A DNA stretch of 12,628 nt from Candidatus Colicola caccequi (lineage in GTDB: Bacteria; Bacteroidota; Bacteroidia; Bacteroidales; Paludibacteraceae): NCBI GenBank assembly GCA_018065205.1, contig JAGHTR010000058.1, positions 1 to 12,628 on the forward strand, written 5' to 3'. A program made the translations under genes and the position numbers. This document shows positions 7,689 through 12,628 of this stretch, in pieces. The notes under the pieces are model-generated. The model searched no databases, had not been told where the DNA came from, and saw only the letters and a list, made by a program, of their open reading frames with translations. Numbering within the stretch: position 1 is the first letter of the stretch; every line of letters starts with the position of its first letter.

Positions 7689-9914
7689 ATGAAACGCAAT
7701 GTATATCGTCATCTTGTTATTCCTTCTTTAGTGTTGTTCGCCCTTTTACTAACTGCTTGTCAAAGTAAAGAGGAACGGTTCGTGAATCGCCTTATGCGTC
7801 AGATGACATTTGAGGAAAAATTAGGGCAACTCAACCTGCTTCCTGTTCTTGGAGAAATAACAACGGGTGCTACTGTGGGCGAGTACGACTTAGGCGACCG
7901 CATTGCTAAAGGTGAGGTGGGCGGTTTATTCAACCTGAAAGGAGTGGATAACGTCCGCAATGCCCAACGTATCGCTGTAGAAGAGTCTCGTTTAGGCATA
8001 CCTCTTCTCTTCGGAATGGATGTAATTCATGGTTATGAAACCATTTTCCCTATTCCTCTTGCACAATCCTGTTCGTGGGATACTACGGCTATTCGATTAG
8101 CCGCTCAAATAGCAGCCAAAGAGGCGACTGCAGATGGTATATGCTGGACTTTCTCCCCCATGGTGGATATCTGTCGCGATGCTCGTTGGGGACGTGTTGC
8201 AGAAGGAAATGGAGAAGACCCATACCTGGGATCGGCTATCGCTAAAATGATGGTAGAGGGATATCAAGGCGCAGACTTGGCAGATTCAACTACAATGATG
8301 GCTTGTGTTAAACATTTTGCCTTGTATGGAGGAGCCGAAGCAGGCCGTGATTATAACATGGTAGACATGTCTGCCTATCGAATGGCGAATGATTATCTGC
8401 CGCCTTATAAAGCCGCTGTGGATGCCGGTTGTGGATCGGTCATGGCTGCGTTTAATACCATAAACGGAATGCCATGCCATTGTAATAAATGGCTATTGAC
8501 CGATTTGCTGCGCAAACAATGGAAGTTTAATGGATTTGTAGTATCGGATTATACCGGTATATTAGAACTTATTGAGCATCGTATGGGACCGGATCTGGAA
8601 ACAGTGGGACAACGTGCTTTATCCGCCGGCTGCGATATGGATATGGTCTCGGAGGCTATAACGATGAATGTGGATAAACATAAATGGAAAGAAAATAAAA
8701 AAAGAGTTAACGAAGCTTGCCGCCGAGTGCTGATGGCTAAATATCGTTTGGGCTTATTTGATGATCCATATCGGTATTGCGACAAAGAACGTCGTGCTAC
8801 AGATATTTATACTGAAGCCAACCGAGCATATGCTCGTCAATTAGCAACTGAGACATTCGTGCTACTTAAGAATGACAGTTCTGCTACTACTAATCAACCC
8901 ATCTTGCCGTTATCTCCTACAGCCAAAGTGGCACTTATCGGACCTTTGGCCGATACTCGCTCTAATATGGCAGGAACATGGTCAGTGGCTGCTACGTTTG
9001 ATTATAAGACGGTTCGTGAATCTTTTGCGGAACTCCTTCCTCAGGGACATTTGTTCTATGCAAAAGGTTCTAATGTTGAATATGACCAACAACTACAACA
9101 ACGTGGCGAATTATTCGGCCGTAGCATATGGGATGAGCGCACACCGGATCAAATGCGTGCTGAGGCTATGGCTGCAGCACGAAAGGCAGATGTGATTGTG
9201 TTGGCAATGGGCGAAACATCCGAAATGTCAGGAGAAAGTTCTAGCCGCACTAACTTAACTATGCCTAAGGCGCAACAAGACTTAATAGATGACCTCGCTA
9301 CCCTTAATAAACCGATGGTGTTGCTTAACTTTACGGGACGTCCTGTCGTTTTACTGCACGAGTCCGAAGTCTGCGATGCTATCCTACAAGTATGGTTTGG
9401 CGGCAGCGAGACGGCGAATGCCATTGCTGATGTCGTCTTTGGTAAGGTTAGCCCATCCGGTAAACTAACCACCTCCTTCCCTCGCTCGGTGGGACAAGAA
9501 CCATTGGGTTATCGCCAGTATTCCACCGGCCGTCCCTCTGTTGATGGGCAATTCGTTAAGTACTTGTCGTGTTATTTGGATGAAAGCACACTGCCCCTAT
9601 ATCCGTTTGGATATGGTTTGAGTTATACCACTTTTAAGTATGGTGAATGCGTGGTGGATGATTCACAATGCTCCGTCACGGTAACAAATACAGGTAAGAT
9701 GGCCGCAGATGAAGTGGTACAACTATATGTTAGAGCGCAATATTCTACGTTGGCCCGCCCCGTACGTGAATTACGTGGATTTAAGCGCATTCATCTGGAG
9801 CCGGGTGAGAGTATGGAAGTCTCTTTCGCTATTACCGACGAGACATTAGGGTATTATAACGACAAGATGCAATTCGTTGTTGAACCCGGTCCGTATGAGT
9901 TCATCGTGGAATAA
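7689..9914 (+). CDS. GH3 beta-glucosidase lipoprotein
   Basis: 741 residues. It releases glucose from the non-reducing ends of beta-glucosides by a retaining mechanism. The signal ends LFALLLTAC (lipidation at Cys24), followed by QSKEE, which resembles an acidic surface-export context. The N-terminal (beta/alpha)8 domain has GMDVIHG (109-115), GRVAEGNGEDPYL (168-180), VKHF (207-210) and FVVSDY (283-288); Asp287 is the predicted nucleophile. The C-terminal alpha/beta domain has EMSGESSSR, where Glu516 is the likely acid/base. A fibronectin-III-like domain follows at about 655-735. The gene starts 7 nt after the GH144-like stop and is last in the operon. Pairing with a GH144-like enzyme resembles the Bacteroides GH3 enzymes acting on sophorooligosaccharides (beta-1,2), but GH3 families also act on beta-1,3, -1,4 and -1,6 links, so substrate is inferred. 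Confidence 0.92.
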   Translation: MKRNVYRHLVIPSLVLFALLLTACQSKEERFVNRLMRQMTFEEKLGQLNLLPVLGEITTGATVGEYDLGDRIAKGEVGGLFNLKGVDNVRNAQRIAVEESRLGIPLLFGMDVIHGYETIFPIPLAQSCSWDTTAIRLAAQIAAKEATADGICWTFSPMVDICRDARWGRVAEGNGEDPYLGSAIAKMMVEGYQGADLADSTTMMACVKHFALYGGAEAGRDYNMVDMSAYRMANDYLPPYKAAVDAGCGSVMAAFNTINGMPCHCNKWLLTDLLRKQWKFNGFVVSDYTGILELIEHRMGPDLETVGQRALSAGCDMDMVSEAITMNVDKHKWKENKKRVNEACRRVLMAKYRLGLFDDPYRYCDKERRATDIYTEANRAYARQLATETFVLLKNDSSATTNQPILPLSPTAKVALIGPLADTRSNMAGTWSVAATFDYKTVRESFAELLPQGHLFYAKGSNVEYDQQLQQRGELFGRSIWDERTPDQMRAEAMAAARKADVIVLAMGETSEMSGESSSRTNLTMPKAQQDLIDDLATLNKPMVLLNFTGRPVVLLHESEVCDAILQVWFGGSETANAIADVVFGKVSPSGKLTTSFPRSVGQEPLGYRQYSTGRPSVDGQFVKYLSCYLDESTLPLYPFGYGLSYTTFKYGECVVDDSQCSVTVTNTGKMAADEVVQLYVRAQYSTLARPVRELRGFKRIHLEPGESMEVSFAITDETLGYYNDKMQFVVEPGPYEFIVE

Positions 9915-9926
9915 CCAATAAAAAAG

Positions 9927-9969
9927 CCGTATTTTTGTAATTATAGATAGAAAACTATCATTTTTTTGC
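9927..9969. repeat. 43-bp direct repeat, copy 1
   Basis: Identical over 43 bp to 11527-11569, exactly 1600 bp downstream. It starts CCGTATTTTTGTAATTATAG and ends in a T-tract plus GC. Similarity continues weakly beyond it: GAAAATATTTCGG here against GAAATATTTGG after copy 2. The IS lies between the copies. Allowing for an 8-bp target duplication, the two copies were about 177 bp apart before the insertion. Confidence 0.95.
9946..9967 (+). terminator. Weak terminator-like hairpin after the PUL
   Basis: GATAG-AAAA-CTATC (9946-9959) followed by A and seven T's, inside repeat copy 1, 32 nt after the GH3 stop. The stem is only 5 bp and AT-rich, so termination may be inefficient, but it is the only candidate for the 3' end of the PUL transcript before the IS. 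Confidence 0.45.
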
Positions 9970-10002
9970 GAAAATATTTCGGACGCCGCCTTACTCGTAA
10001 AC

Positions 10003-10027
10003 TGAAGTGCACCCAAAAGTTTAGACA
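10003..10027. repeat. IS left inverted repeat
   Basis: TGAAGTGCACCCAAAAGTTT and the next five bases match 18 of 25 positions with the reverse complement of 11389-11413. The core ACCCAAAA...TTAGAC is typical of Bacteroidetes IS3-family ends. Confidence 0.8.
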
Positions 10028-10043
10028 TTAAAATGTGTTTATT

Positions 10044-10547
10044 ATGGTGCATTCTTTAAAAGTTAAGTTAGATGCCATTGCGCTTTGTAAACAGGGTAAA
10101 GCGATTAGCCATGTGGCCAAAGAATTGGGTTGTTCTAAGAATGTAGTTACTATGTGGTTGGAACAATATCGTCGTGCAGGAGTAGATGGTTTGGACAAAA
10201 AACCATATAATTGTAGGTATAATTTTGCAGAAAAATGCGAAATTATTTGCGAGATTGAAGAAAATGATATACCTTTGCACATTGCATGTGCTAAATACCG
10301 TATAGCAAGATCAACAATTAGCCGTTGGTTGTTTATGGTAAGAAAGGAAGGGTATGAAGCGCTGCGTAACGTGAATTCTGGCAGAAAACAGATTGATATG
10401 GGACGTCCAAAGAAACGCGCACCTCAAACAGATTTGGAGGAACTCCAACGTGAAAACGAACTCCTTCGTGCTGAGAATGCCTACTTAAAAAAATTAAGGG
10501 CCTTAATGATAGAAAAGACAAGTTTTGTCTCAAAGACAAAGCATTAA
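10044..10547 (+). CDS. IS3-family OrfA, transposase DNA-binding subunit
   Basis: 167 residues from ATG 10044; a GTG at 10035 in the same frame is a possible alternative start. It binds the IS ends. Two helix-turn-helix regions are visible, around residues 15-42 (AISHVAKELGCSKNVVTMWL) and 75-100 (LHIACAKYRIARSTISRWL), an arrangement typical of IS150-like OrfA. The basic linker GRPKKR (120-125) follows. A leucine zipper LEELQRENELLRAENAYL (131-148; L134, L141, L148 in heptad register) serves for multimerisation. Codons 149-150 are AAA AAA in an A7 run, the slip site for making the OrfAB fusion. Unslipped translation continues 17 more codons to TAA. Confidence 0.9.
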   Translation: MVHSLKVKLDAIALCKQGKAISHVAKELGCSKNVVTMWLEQYRRAGVDGLDKKPYNCRYNFAEKCEIICEIEENDIPLHIACAKYRIARSTISRWLFMVRKEGYEALRNVNSGRKQIDMGRPKKRAPQTDLEELQRENELLRAENAYLKKLRALMIEKTSFVSKTKH

Positions 10548-10566
10548 TCATCCACTCATTAAGGCC
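10487..10566 (+). promoter_or_regulatory. Programmed -1 frameshift cassette
   Basis: Slippery A_AAA_AAA (10487-10493) is in the correct phase in orfA. Five nt later begins an 11-bp perfect stem, GGCCTTAATGA (10499-10509) with TCATTAAGGCC (10556-10566). Nested inside is AGACAA-GTT-TTGTCT (10516-10530). After a -1 slip the frame is open without a stop through to orfB (IKGLNDRKDKF...), giving a fusion of about 445 residues. Slip site, spacer and stem match the known IS3-family arrangement. Confidence 0.85.
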
Positions 10567-10603
10567 AGAATATAACTTAGAGAATTTACTCTTTGTTAGT
10601 GGG

Positions 10604-11380
10604 ATGAAACGCGCCACATACTATTATCATGTCAAAAAACATGACGATAAATATGCAGATATTAAGCAAAAGATACGTGTGATATTTGAGAAAAATAAGG
10701 AGCGTTATGGATATCGTCGTGTATGCCTTGCGTTGCACGCAGATGGTATAGTGATTAATAAGAAGACTGTCGCCCGACTAATGCAAGAGATGGGCTTGTA
10801 TGCTAAGCAACGGGTTGTGCGCTACCGCTCATATAAAGGTAATGTCGGTAGGATTGCACCTAACATTATTTCTAGAGATTTTGGTGCATCGGCACCGAAT
10901 CAGAAGTGGACAACTGATATTACGCAGGTAGATATAAAAGGTCAAAAATGCTATTTATCACCCGTATTAGATATGTGGAACGGAGAAATAATTAGTTTTA
11001 CAATCTCTAATAGCCCAAACTTAGAACTCGTCATAAATATGATGAAGAAAGCTGTCCGCAATAAGACCTTAAATGGTTTGATTATGCACTCTGACCAAGG
11101 ATGGCACTACCAACATGGGACGTATCAAGCATTACTAAGAGAGCATCATATCATACAAAGTATGTCTCGAAAGGGGAACTGTTTAGATAACTCAATGATG
11201 GAGAACTTTTTTGGACTGATGAAGAAAGAACTGCTCTATGTTAATCAGTTTGAGAGCATAGACCAATTTAAGGTAGAACTACAACGATACATTAAGTATT
11301 ATAATAACGACCGTATCAAACTCAGATTAAAAATGAGCCCGGTACAATACCGAGCCCATTATCAAGATAAAATAAGTTAG
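10604..11380 (+). CDS. IS3-family OrfB, DDE transposase catalytic domain
   Basis: 258 residues counted from the in-frame ATG, but probably produced mainly as the C-terminal part of the OrfAB fusion, because the frame stays open back to 10493. The N-terminal HTH_21-like region (RYGYRRVCLALHADGIVINKK, about 34-54, described here by position) is followed by the integrase core. The triad is Asp105 (WTTDIT), Asp164 (HSDQG) and Glu200 (NSMMENFFG). The second Asp and the Glu are separated by 35 residues, the family's D(35)E spacing. The C-terminus (YNNDRIKLRLKMSPVQYR) is the usual IS3 ending. It cuts and joins the IS ends to move the element. No inactivating change is visible. Confidence 0.93.
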   Translation: MKRATYYYHVKKHDDKYADIKQKIRVIFEKNKERYGYRRVCLALHADGIVINKKTVARLMQEMGLYAKQRVVRYRSYKGNVGRIAPNIISRDFGASAPNQKWTTDITQVDIKGQKCYLSPVLDMWNGEIISFTISNSPNLELVINMMKKAVRNKTLNGLIMHSDQGWHYQHGTYQALLREHHIIQSMSRKGNCLDNSMMENFFGLMKKELLYVNQFESIDQFKVELQRYIKYYNNDRIKLRLKMSPVQYRAHYQDKIS

Positions 11381-11388
11381 TATTAATC

Positions 11389-11413
11389 CGTCTAACTTTT
11401 TGGGGTCATGTCA
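11389..11413. repeat. IS right inverted repeat
   Basis: Reverse complement begins TGACATGACCCCAAAAAGTT and pairs with 10003-10027 at 18 of 25 positions. Outward of it comes AA and then the ACTCGTAA copy at 11416-11423. Confidence 0.8.
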
Positions 11414-11526
11414 AAACTCGTAATTCCCCCGAAATAGGCTGGGGCATTGAAAAAATGCAAAAAAAAGGCGATGCCTTCTTAATTCCAAAAATACCGATCT
11501 TTTCTGTATGCAAGCATCCAACAAGT
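11414..11526. other. Intergenic stretch beyond the IS, no gene seen
   Basis: No coding frame is supported. It holds GCATT-GAAAA-AATGC (11444-11458), an A-rich tract and AAGGC-GAT-GCCTT (11465-11477). Read on the minus strand the latter runs into a T-tract and could be a weak terminator, but no minus-strand gene is present. Confidence 0.5.
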
Positions 11527-11569
11527 CCGTATTTTTGTAATTATAGATAGAAAACTATCATTTTTTTGC
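11527..11569. repeat. 43-bp direct repeat, copy 2
   Basis: Identical to 9927-9969. It contains TATTTTTG (a TAnnTTTG match without a clear -33 partner) and the GATAG-AAAA-CTATC-A-T7 hairpin. Just after it, TTTTTTTGCA is duplicated in tandem (11561-11580), then the tRNA promoter begins at 11587. Confidence 0.95.
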
Positions 11570-11586
11570 ATTTTTTTGCAGAAATA

Positions 11587-11618
11587 TTTGGTCATGTCAA
11601 AAAAATGTTGTAATTTTG
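11587..11618 (+). promoter_or_regulatory. Promoter of the tRNA cluster
   Basis: TTTG (11587-11590), 20 nt, then TAATTTTG (11611-11618): an exact fit to the Bacteroidetes -33/-7 consensus. The predicted transcript starts near 11625, about 40 nt before tRNA-Gly. Confidence 0.85.
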
Positions 11619-11666
11619 CAGTCGCTTTTGAAAAAGTAGTGGTCTAAACAGTTTGAAAAAGCTCAT

Positions 11667-11739
<73 letters not shown>

Positions 11740-11741
11740 CT

Positions 11742-11766
11742 ATGCAGGACCTGTTCCTGCATTTTT
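11742..11766 (+). terminator. Terminator-like hairpin between tRNA-Gly and tRNA-Leu
   Basis: ATGCAGGA and TCCTGCAT pair perfectly (8 bp, 5-nt loop CCTGT) and run into TTTTT. It either ends the Gly transcript or partly attenuates the two Leu tRNAs; it could also guide 3' processing. Confidence 0.6.
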
Positions 11767-11785
11767 GTTCTAATAACAACTGAAC

Positions 11786-11803
11786 TTGGCGCTAACGCGC
11801 CAA
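11786..11803 (+). other. Hairpin directly before tRNA-Leu(CAG)
   Basis: TTGGCGC-TAAC-GCGCCAA is a perfect 7-bp stem with a tetraloop. It ends one nt before the mature tRNA 5' end and could mark a processing boundary. No TAnnTTTG promoter is visible between the tRNA genes. Confidence 0.5.
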
Positions 11804-11804
11804 T

Positions 11805-11886
11805 GCCCAGGTGGCGGAATTGGTAGACGCGTACGTTTCAGGTGCGTATGCCGCAAGGTGTGCAGGTTCGAGTCCTGTTCTGGGCA
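11805..11886 (+). tRNA. tRNA-Leu (anticodon CAG)
   Basis: 82 nt. The acceptor GCCCAGG pairs with TCTGGGC (one G-T), discriminator A. The anticodon stem is TACGT/GCGTA with loop TTCAGGT, so the anticodon is CAG (11839-11841). A variable arm TGCCGCAAGGTGT, typical of class II tRNAs, and a GGTTCGAGTCC T-arm are present. CCA is not encoded. It reads CUG. Confidence 0.95.
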
Positions 11887-11890
11887 CTCC

Positions 11891-11974
11891 GCGCAGGTGG
11901 TGAAATTGGTATACACGCTACTTTGAGGGGGTAGTGGTCGCAAGATCGTGTGAGTTCGAGTCTCATCCTGCGCA
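11891..11974 (+). tRNA. tRNA-Leu (anticodon GAG)
   Basis: 84 nt, 4 nt after the preceding tRNA. The acceptor GCGCAGG/CCTGCGC is perfect, discriminator A. The anticodon stem is CTACT/GGTAG with loop TTGAGGG, so the anticodon is GAG. It has a long variable arm (TGGTCGCAAGATCG) and the T-arm GAGTTCGAGTCTC. CCA is not encoded. It reads CUC and CUU. Confidence 0.95.
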
Positions 11975-11975
11975 C

Positions 11976-12003
11976 AAAGGAAGGTGAACGCCTTCCTTTT
12001 TTT
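11976..12003 (+). terminator. Terminator of the tRNA cluster
   Basis: AAAGGAAGG and CCTTCCTTT pair (9 bp, loop TGAACG) directly after tRNA-Leu(GAG), followed by a T-run. Confidence 0.9.
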
Positions 12004-12029
12004 GAATAACCACATAAAGAATTACGATT

Positions 12030-12209
12030 ATGGCAAACAATTCAAATGGTTTATTTACTTTCCTTGCAGGTATGGCTATTGGTGCAGCTGCCGTTTGGCT
12101 TTTTACAACCGAACGAGGCGAAGAAGTGCGCCAAGAAATGAAAGACAAGTTGAATGAAATGAAGTCTAACTTAGAAAAACAAAAAGACAACGATGGAAGA
12201 CCTGCGTAA
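12030..12209 (+). CDS. YtxH-like small membrane protein
   Basis: 59 residues. After a short polar start comes one glycine/alanine-rich membrane helix (about 8-25, FTFLAGMAIGAAAVWLF). A charged, probably helical tail follows (TERGEEVRQEMKDKLNEMKSNLEKQK), the layout of YtxH-domain proteins, which are linked to envelope or general stress in other bacteria. The stop overlaps the next gene's start by 17 nt, so the two are translationally coupled. A promoter of its own is not obvious in the short gap after the tRNA terminator, and some read-through may be needed. The family call rests on architecture and the GxxxGxxxG-like helix; its role is unknown. Confidence 0.75.
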   Translation: MANNSNGLFTFLAGMAIGAAAVWLFTTERGEEVRQEMKDKLNEMKSNLEKQKDNDGRPA

Positions 12210-12628
12210 TTATATTTCTACCCGCTTGGACCTTATTAAACTGGAGGTAGCACATACATTAGGAGAGCTGGTTAGCATACTGATGCTGTGCATCGTAGTT
12301 AGTTTTTTGCTTCTGCCGGTACTGGCCTTCTTGGGCGCTGCTGCGGCTTGTGCATTGACCCTAATCATGCCTGCATGGGCTGCATGTTTAGTGATGGCAG
12401 GTGTGTTCCTGCTGCTAATGATTATATTGGTGGCATGCCGTAAGGCGTTGTTCGTTATTCCCATTCAGAATAAGATTCGTCACCTATTAGGTCAAGACAC
12501 CAAGACTCGTGATTATGAAATGGAGAAAGTACTGCTGGAGGCTAAAATAGCAATAGAAGAGGAACGGCTGCAACAAGCCCTCCGTCCCATCAACCTAATC
12601 ATGGATGCATGGGAGTGGATAAAAACGC
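12193..12628 (+). CDS. Holin-like (Phage_holin_3_6 type) membrane protein, 3'-truncated by the window
   Basis: 145 codons are visible and the frame is open at the right edge. The start overlaps the YtxH-like gene. The amphipathic N-terminus MEDLRNYISTRLDLIKLEVA precedes two membrane helices (about 25-52 and 58-83). A basic segment (CRKALFVIPIQNKIRHLLG) and a charged coiled-coil-like tail (MEKVLLEAKIAIEEERLQQ) follow. YtxH plus such a holin-like protein is a common chromosomal pair in Bacteroidetes; despite the family name, nothing here indicates a phage. The visible length already exceeds the roughly 115-120 residues I expect for the family, so the tail may be an added domain, or what is normally a separate third gene. 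Confidence 0.7.
   Translation, partial: MEDLRNYISTRLDLIKLEVAHTLGELVSILMLCIVVSFLLLPVLAFLGAAAACALTLIMPAWAACLVMAGVFLLLMIILVACRKALFVIPIQNKIRHLLGQDTKTRDYEMEKVLLEAKIAIEEERLQQALRPINLIMDAWEWIKT

Larger units (their letters stand above)
10003..11413 (+). mobile_element. Complete IS3-family (IS150-like) insertion sequence
   Basis: 1411 bp between imperfect terminal inverted repeats, containing orfA and orfB in -1 relation. ACTCGTAA occurs on both sides (9993-10000 and 11416-11423), each copy 2 bp from the proposed ends, and looks like a target duplication. Family duplications are usually 3-5 bp, so either the true ends are slightly wider or the duplication is unusual. Both reading frames, the frameshift signal and the DDE triad are intact, so the element appears potentially active. 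It sits between the PUL and the tRNA cluster and interrupts no gene. Confidence 0.9.

Noticed and set aside
10003..11413. IS right end as an outward promoter driving the tRNA genes
   Set aside because: A TTTG is followed after 18 nt by TAATTCCC, which lacks the TTTG half of the -7 box, and the tRNAs have an exact-consensus promoter of their own.
11465..11477. Intrinsic terminator on the plus strand
   Set aside because: The 5-bp hairpin is followed by CTTCTT rather than a T-run; only the minus-strand reading has a T-tract, and no minus-strand gene exists there.
9927..11569. CRISPR array from the repeated 43-mer
   Set aside because: There are only two copies, 1600 bp apart with an IS between them, and no cas genes.
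12030..12628. Prophage lysis module suggested by the holin-like gene
   Set aside because: No endolysin, structural or integrase genes are nearby, and the YtxH/holin-like pair is a common chromosomal arrangement in Bacteroidetes.

Overview
The window looks like a Bacteroidales chromosome. The evidence is a SusC/SusD pair, two promoters of the Bacteroidetes type (TTG or TTTG, 20 nt, then TAnnTTTG), lipoprotein signals, no Shine-Dalgarno-like spacing at starts, and tRNA genes without an encoded CCA. The genus cannot be fixed from the sequence. All convincing genes are on the + strand.

Layout. 1-405: the C-terminal end of an unidentified protein, a 41-residue basic small protein, a strongly foldable non-coding stretch and a UUCG-loop terminator. 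467-9967: a compact polysaccharide utilization locus (PUL). It starts with its own promoter and a secreted two-domain carbohydrate-binding-like protein, followed by a GC-rich hairpin. Then come susC, susD, a GH144/glucoamylase-like lipoprotein and a GH3 beta-glucosidase lipoprotein, with only 6, 10 and 7 nt between them. 10003-11413: a complete IS3-family (IS150-like) insertion sequence with imperfect terminal repeats, orfA/orfB, an intact DDE triad and a textbook -1 frameshift cassette. It sits between the PUL and a tRNA cluster. 11587-12003: a promoter, tRNA-Gly(GCC), tRNA-Leu(CAG), tRNA-Leu(GAG) and a terminator. 12030-12628: a small YtxH-like membrane protein overlapping the start of a holin-like membrane protein that runs off the window.

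How the genes may work together (inference). The outer-membrane SusCD pair would bind and import a glucan. The GH144-like enzyme would cut the polymer internally and the GH3 enzyme would trim the oligosaccharides to glucose. The GH144 + GH3 + SusCD combination recalls the beta-1,2-glucan/sophorooligosaccharide loci of Bacteroidetes, so beta-1,2-glucan is the best substrate guess. No regulator (hybrid two-component, SusR, or sigma/anti-sigma pair) lies in the window.

The less ordinary items are: the leading glycan-binding-like gene, which has a plain signal peptide and a sorting-signal-like C-terminus and is separated from susC by a hairpin; a foldable RNA candidate at 249-405; a perfect 43-bp direct repeat now split across the IS insertion; and a resemblance between the IS right end and the tRNA promoter spacer.
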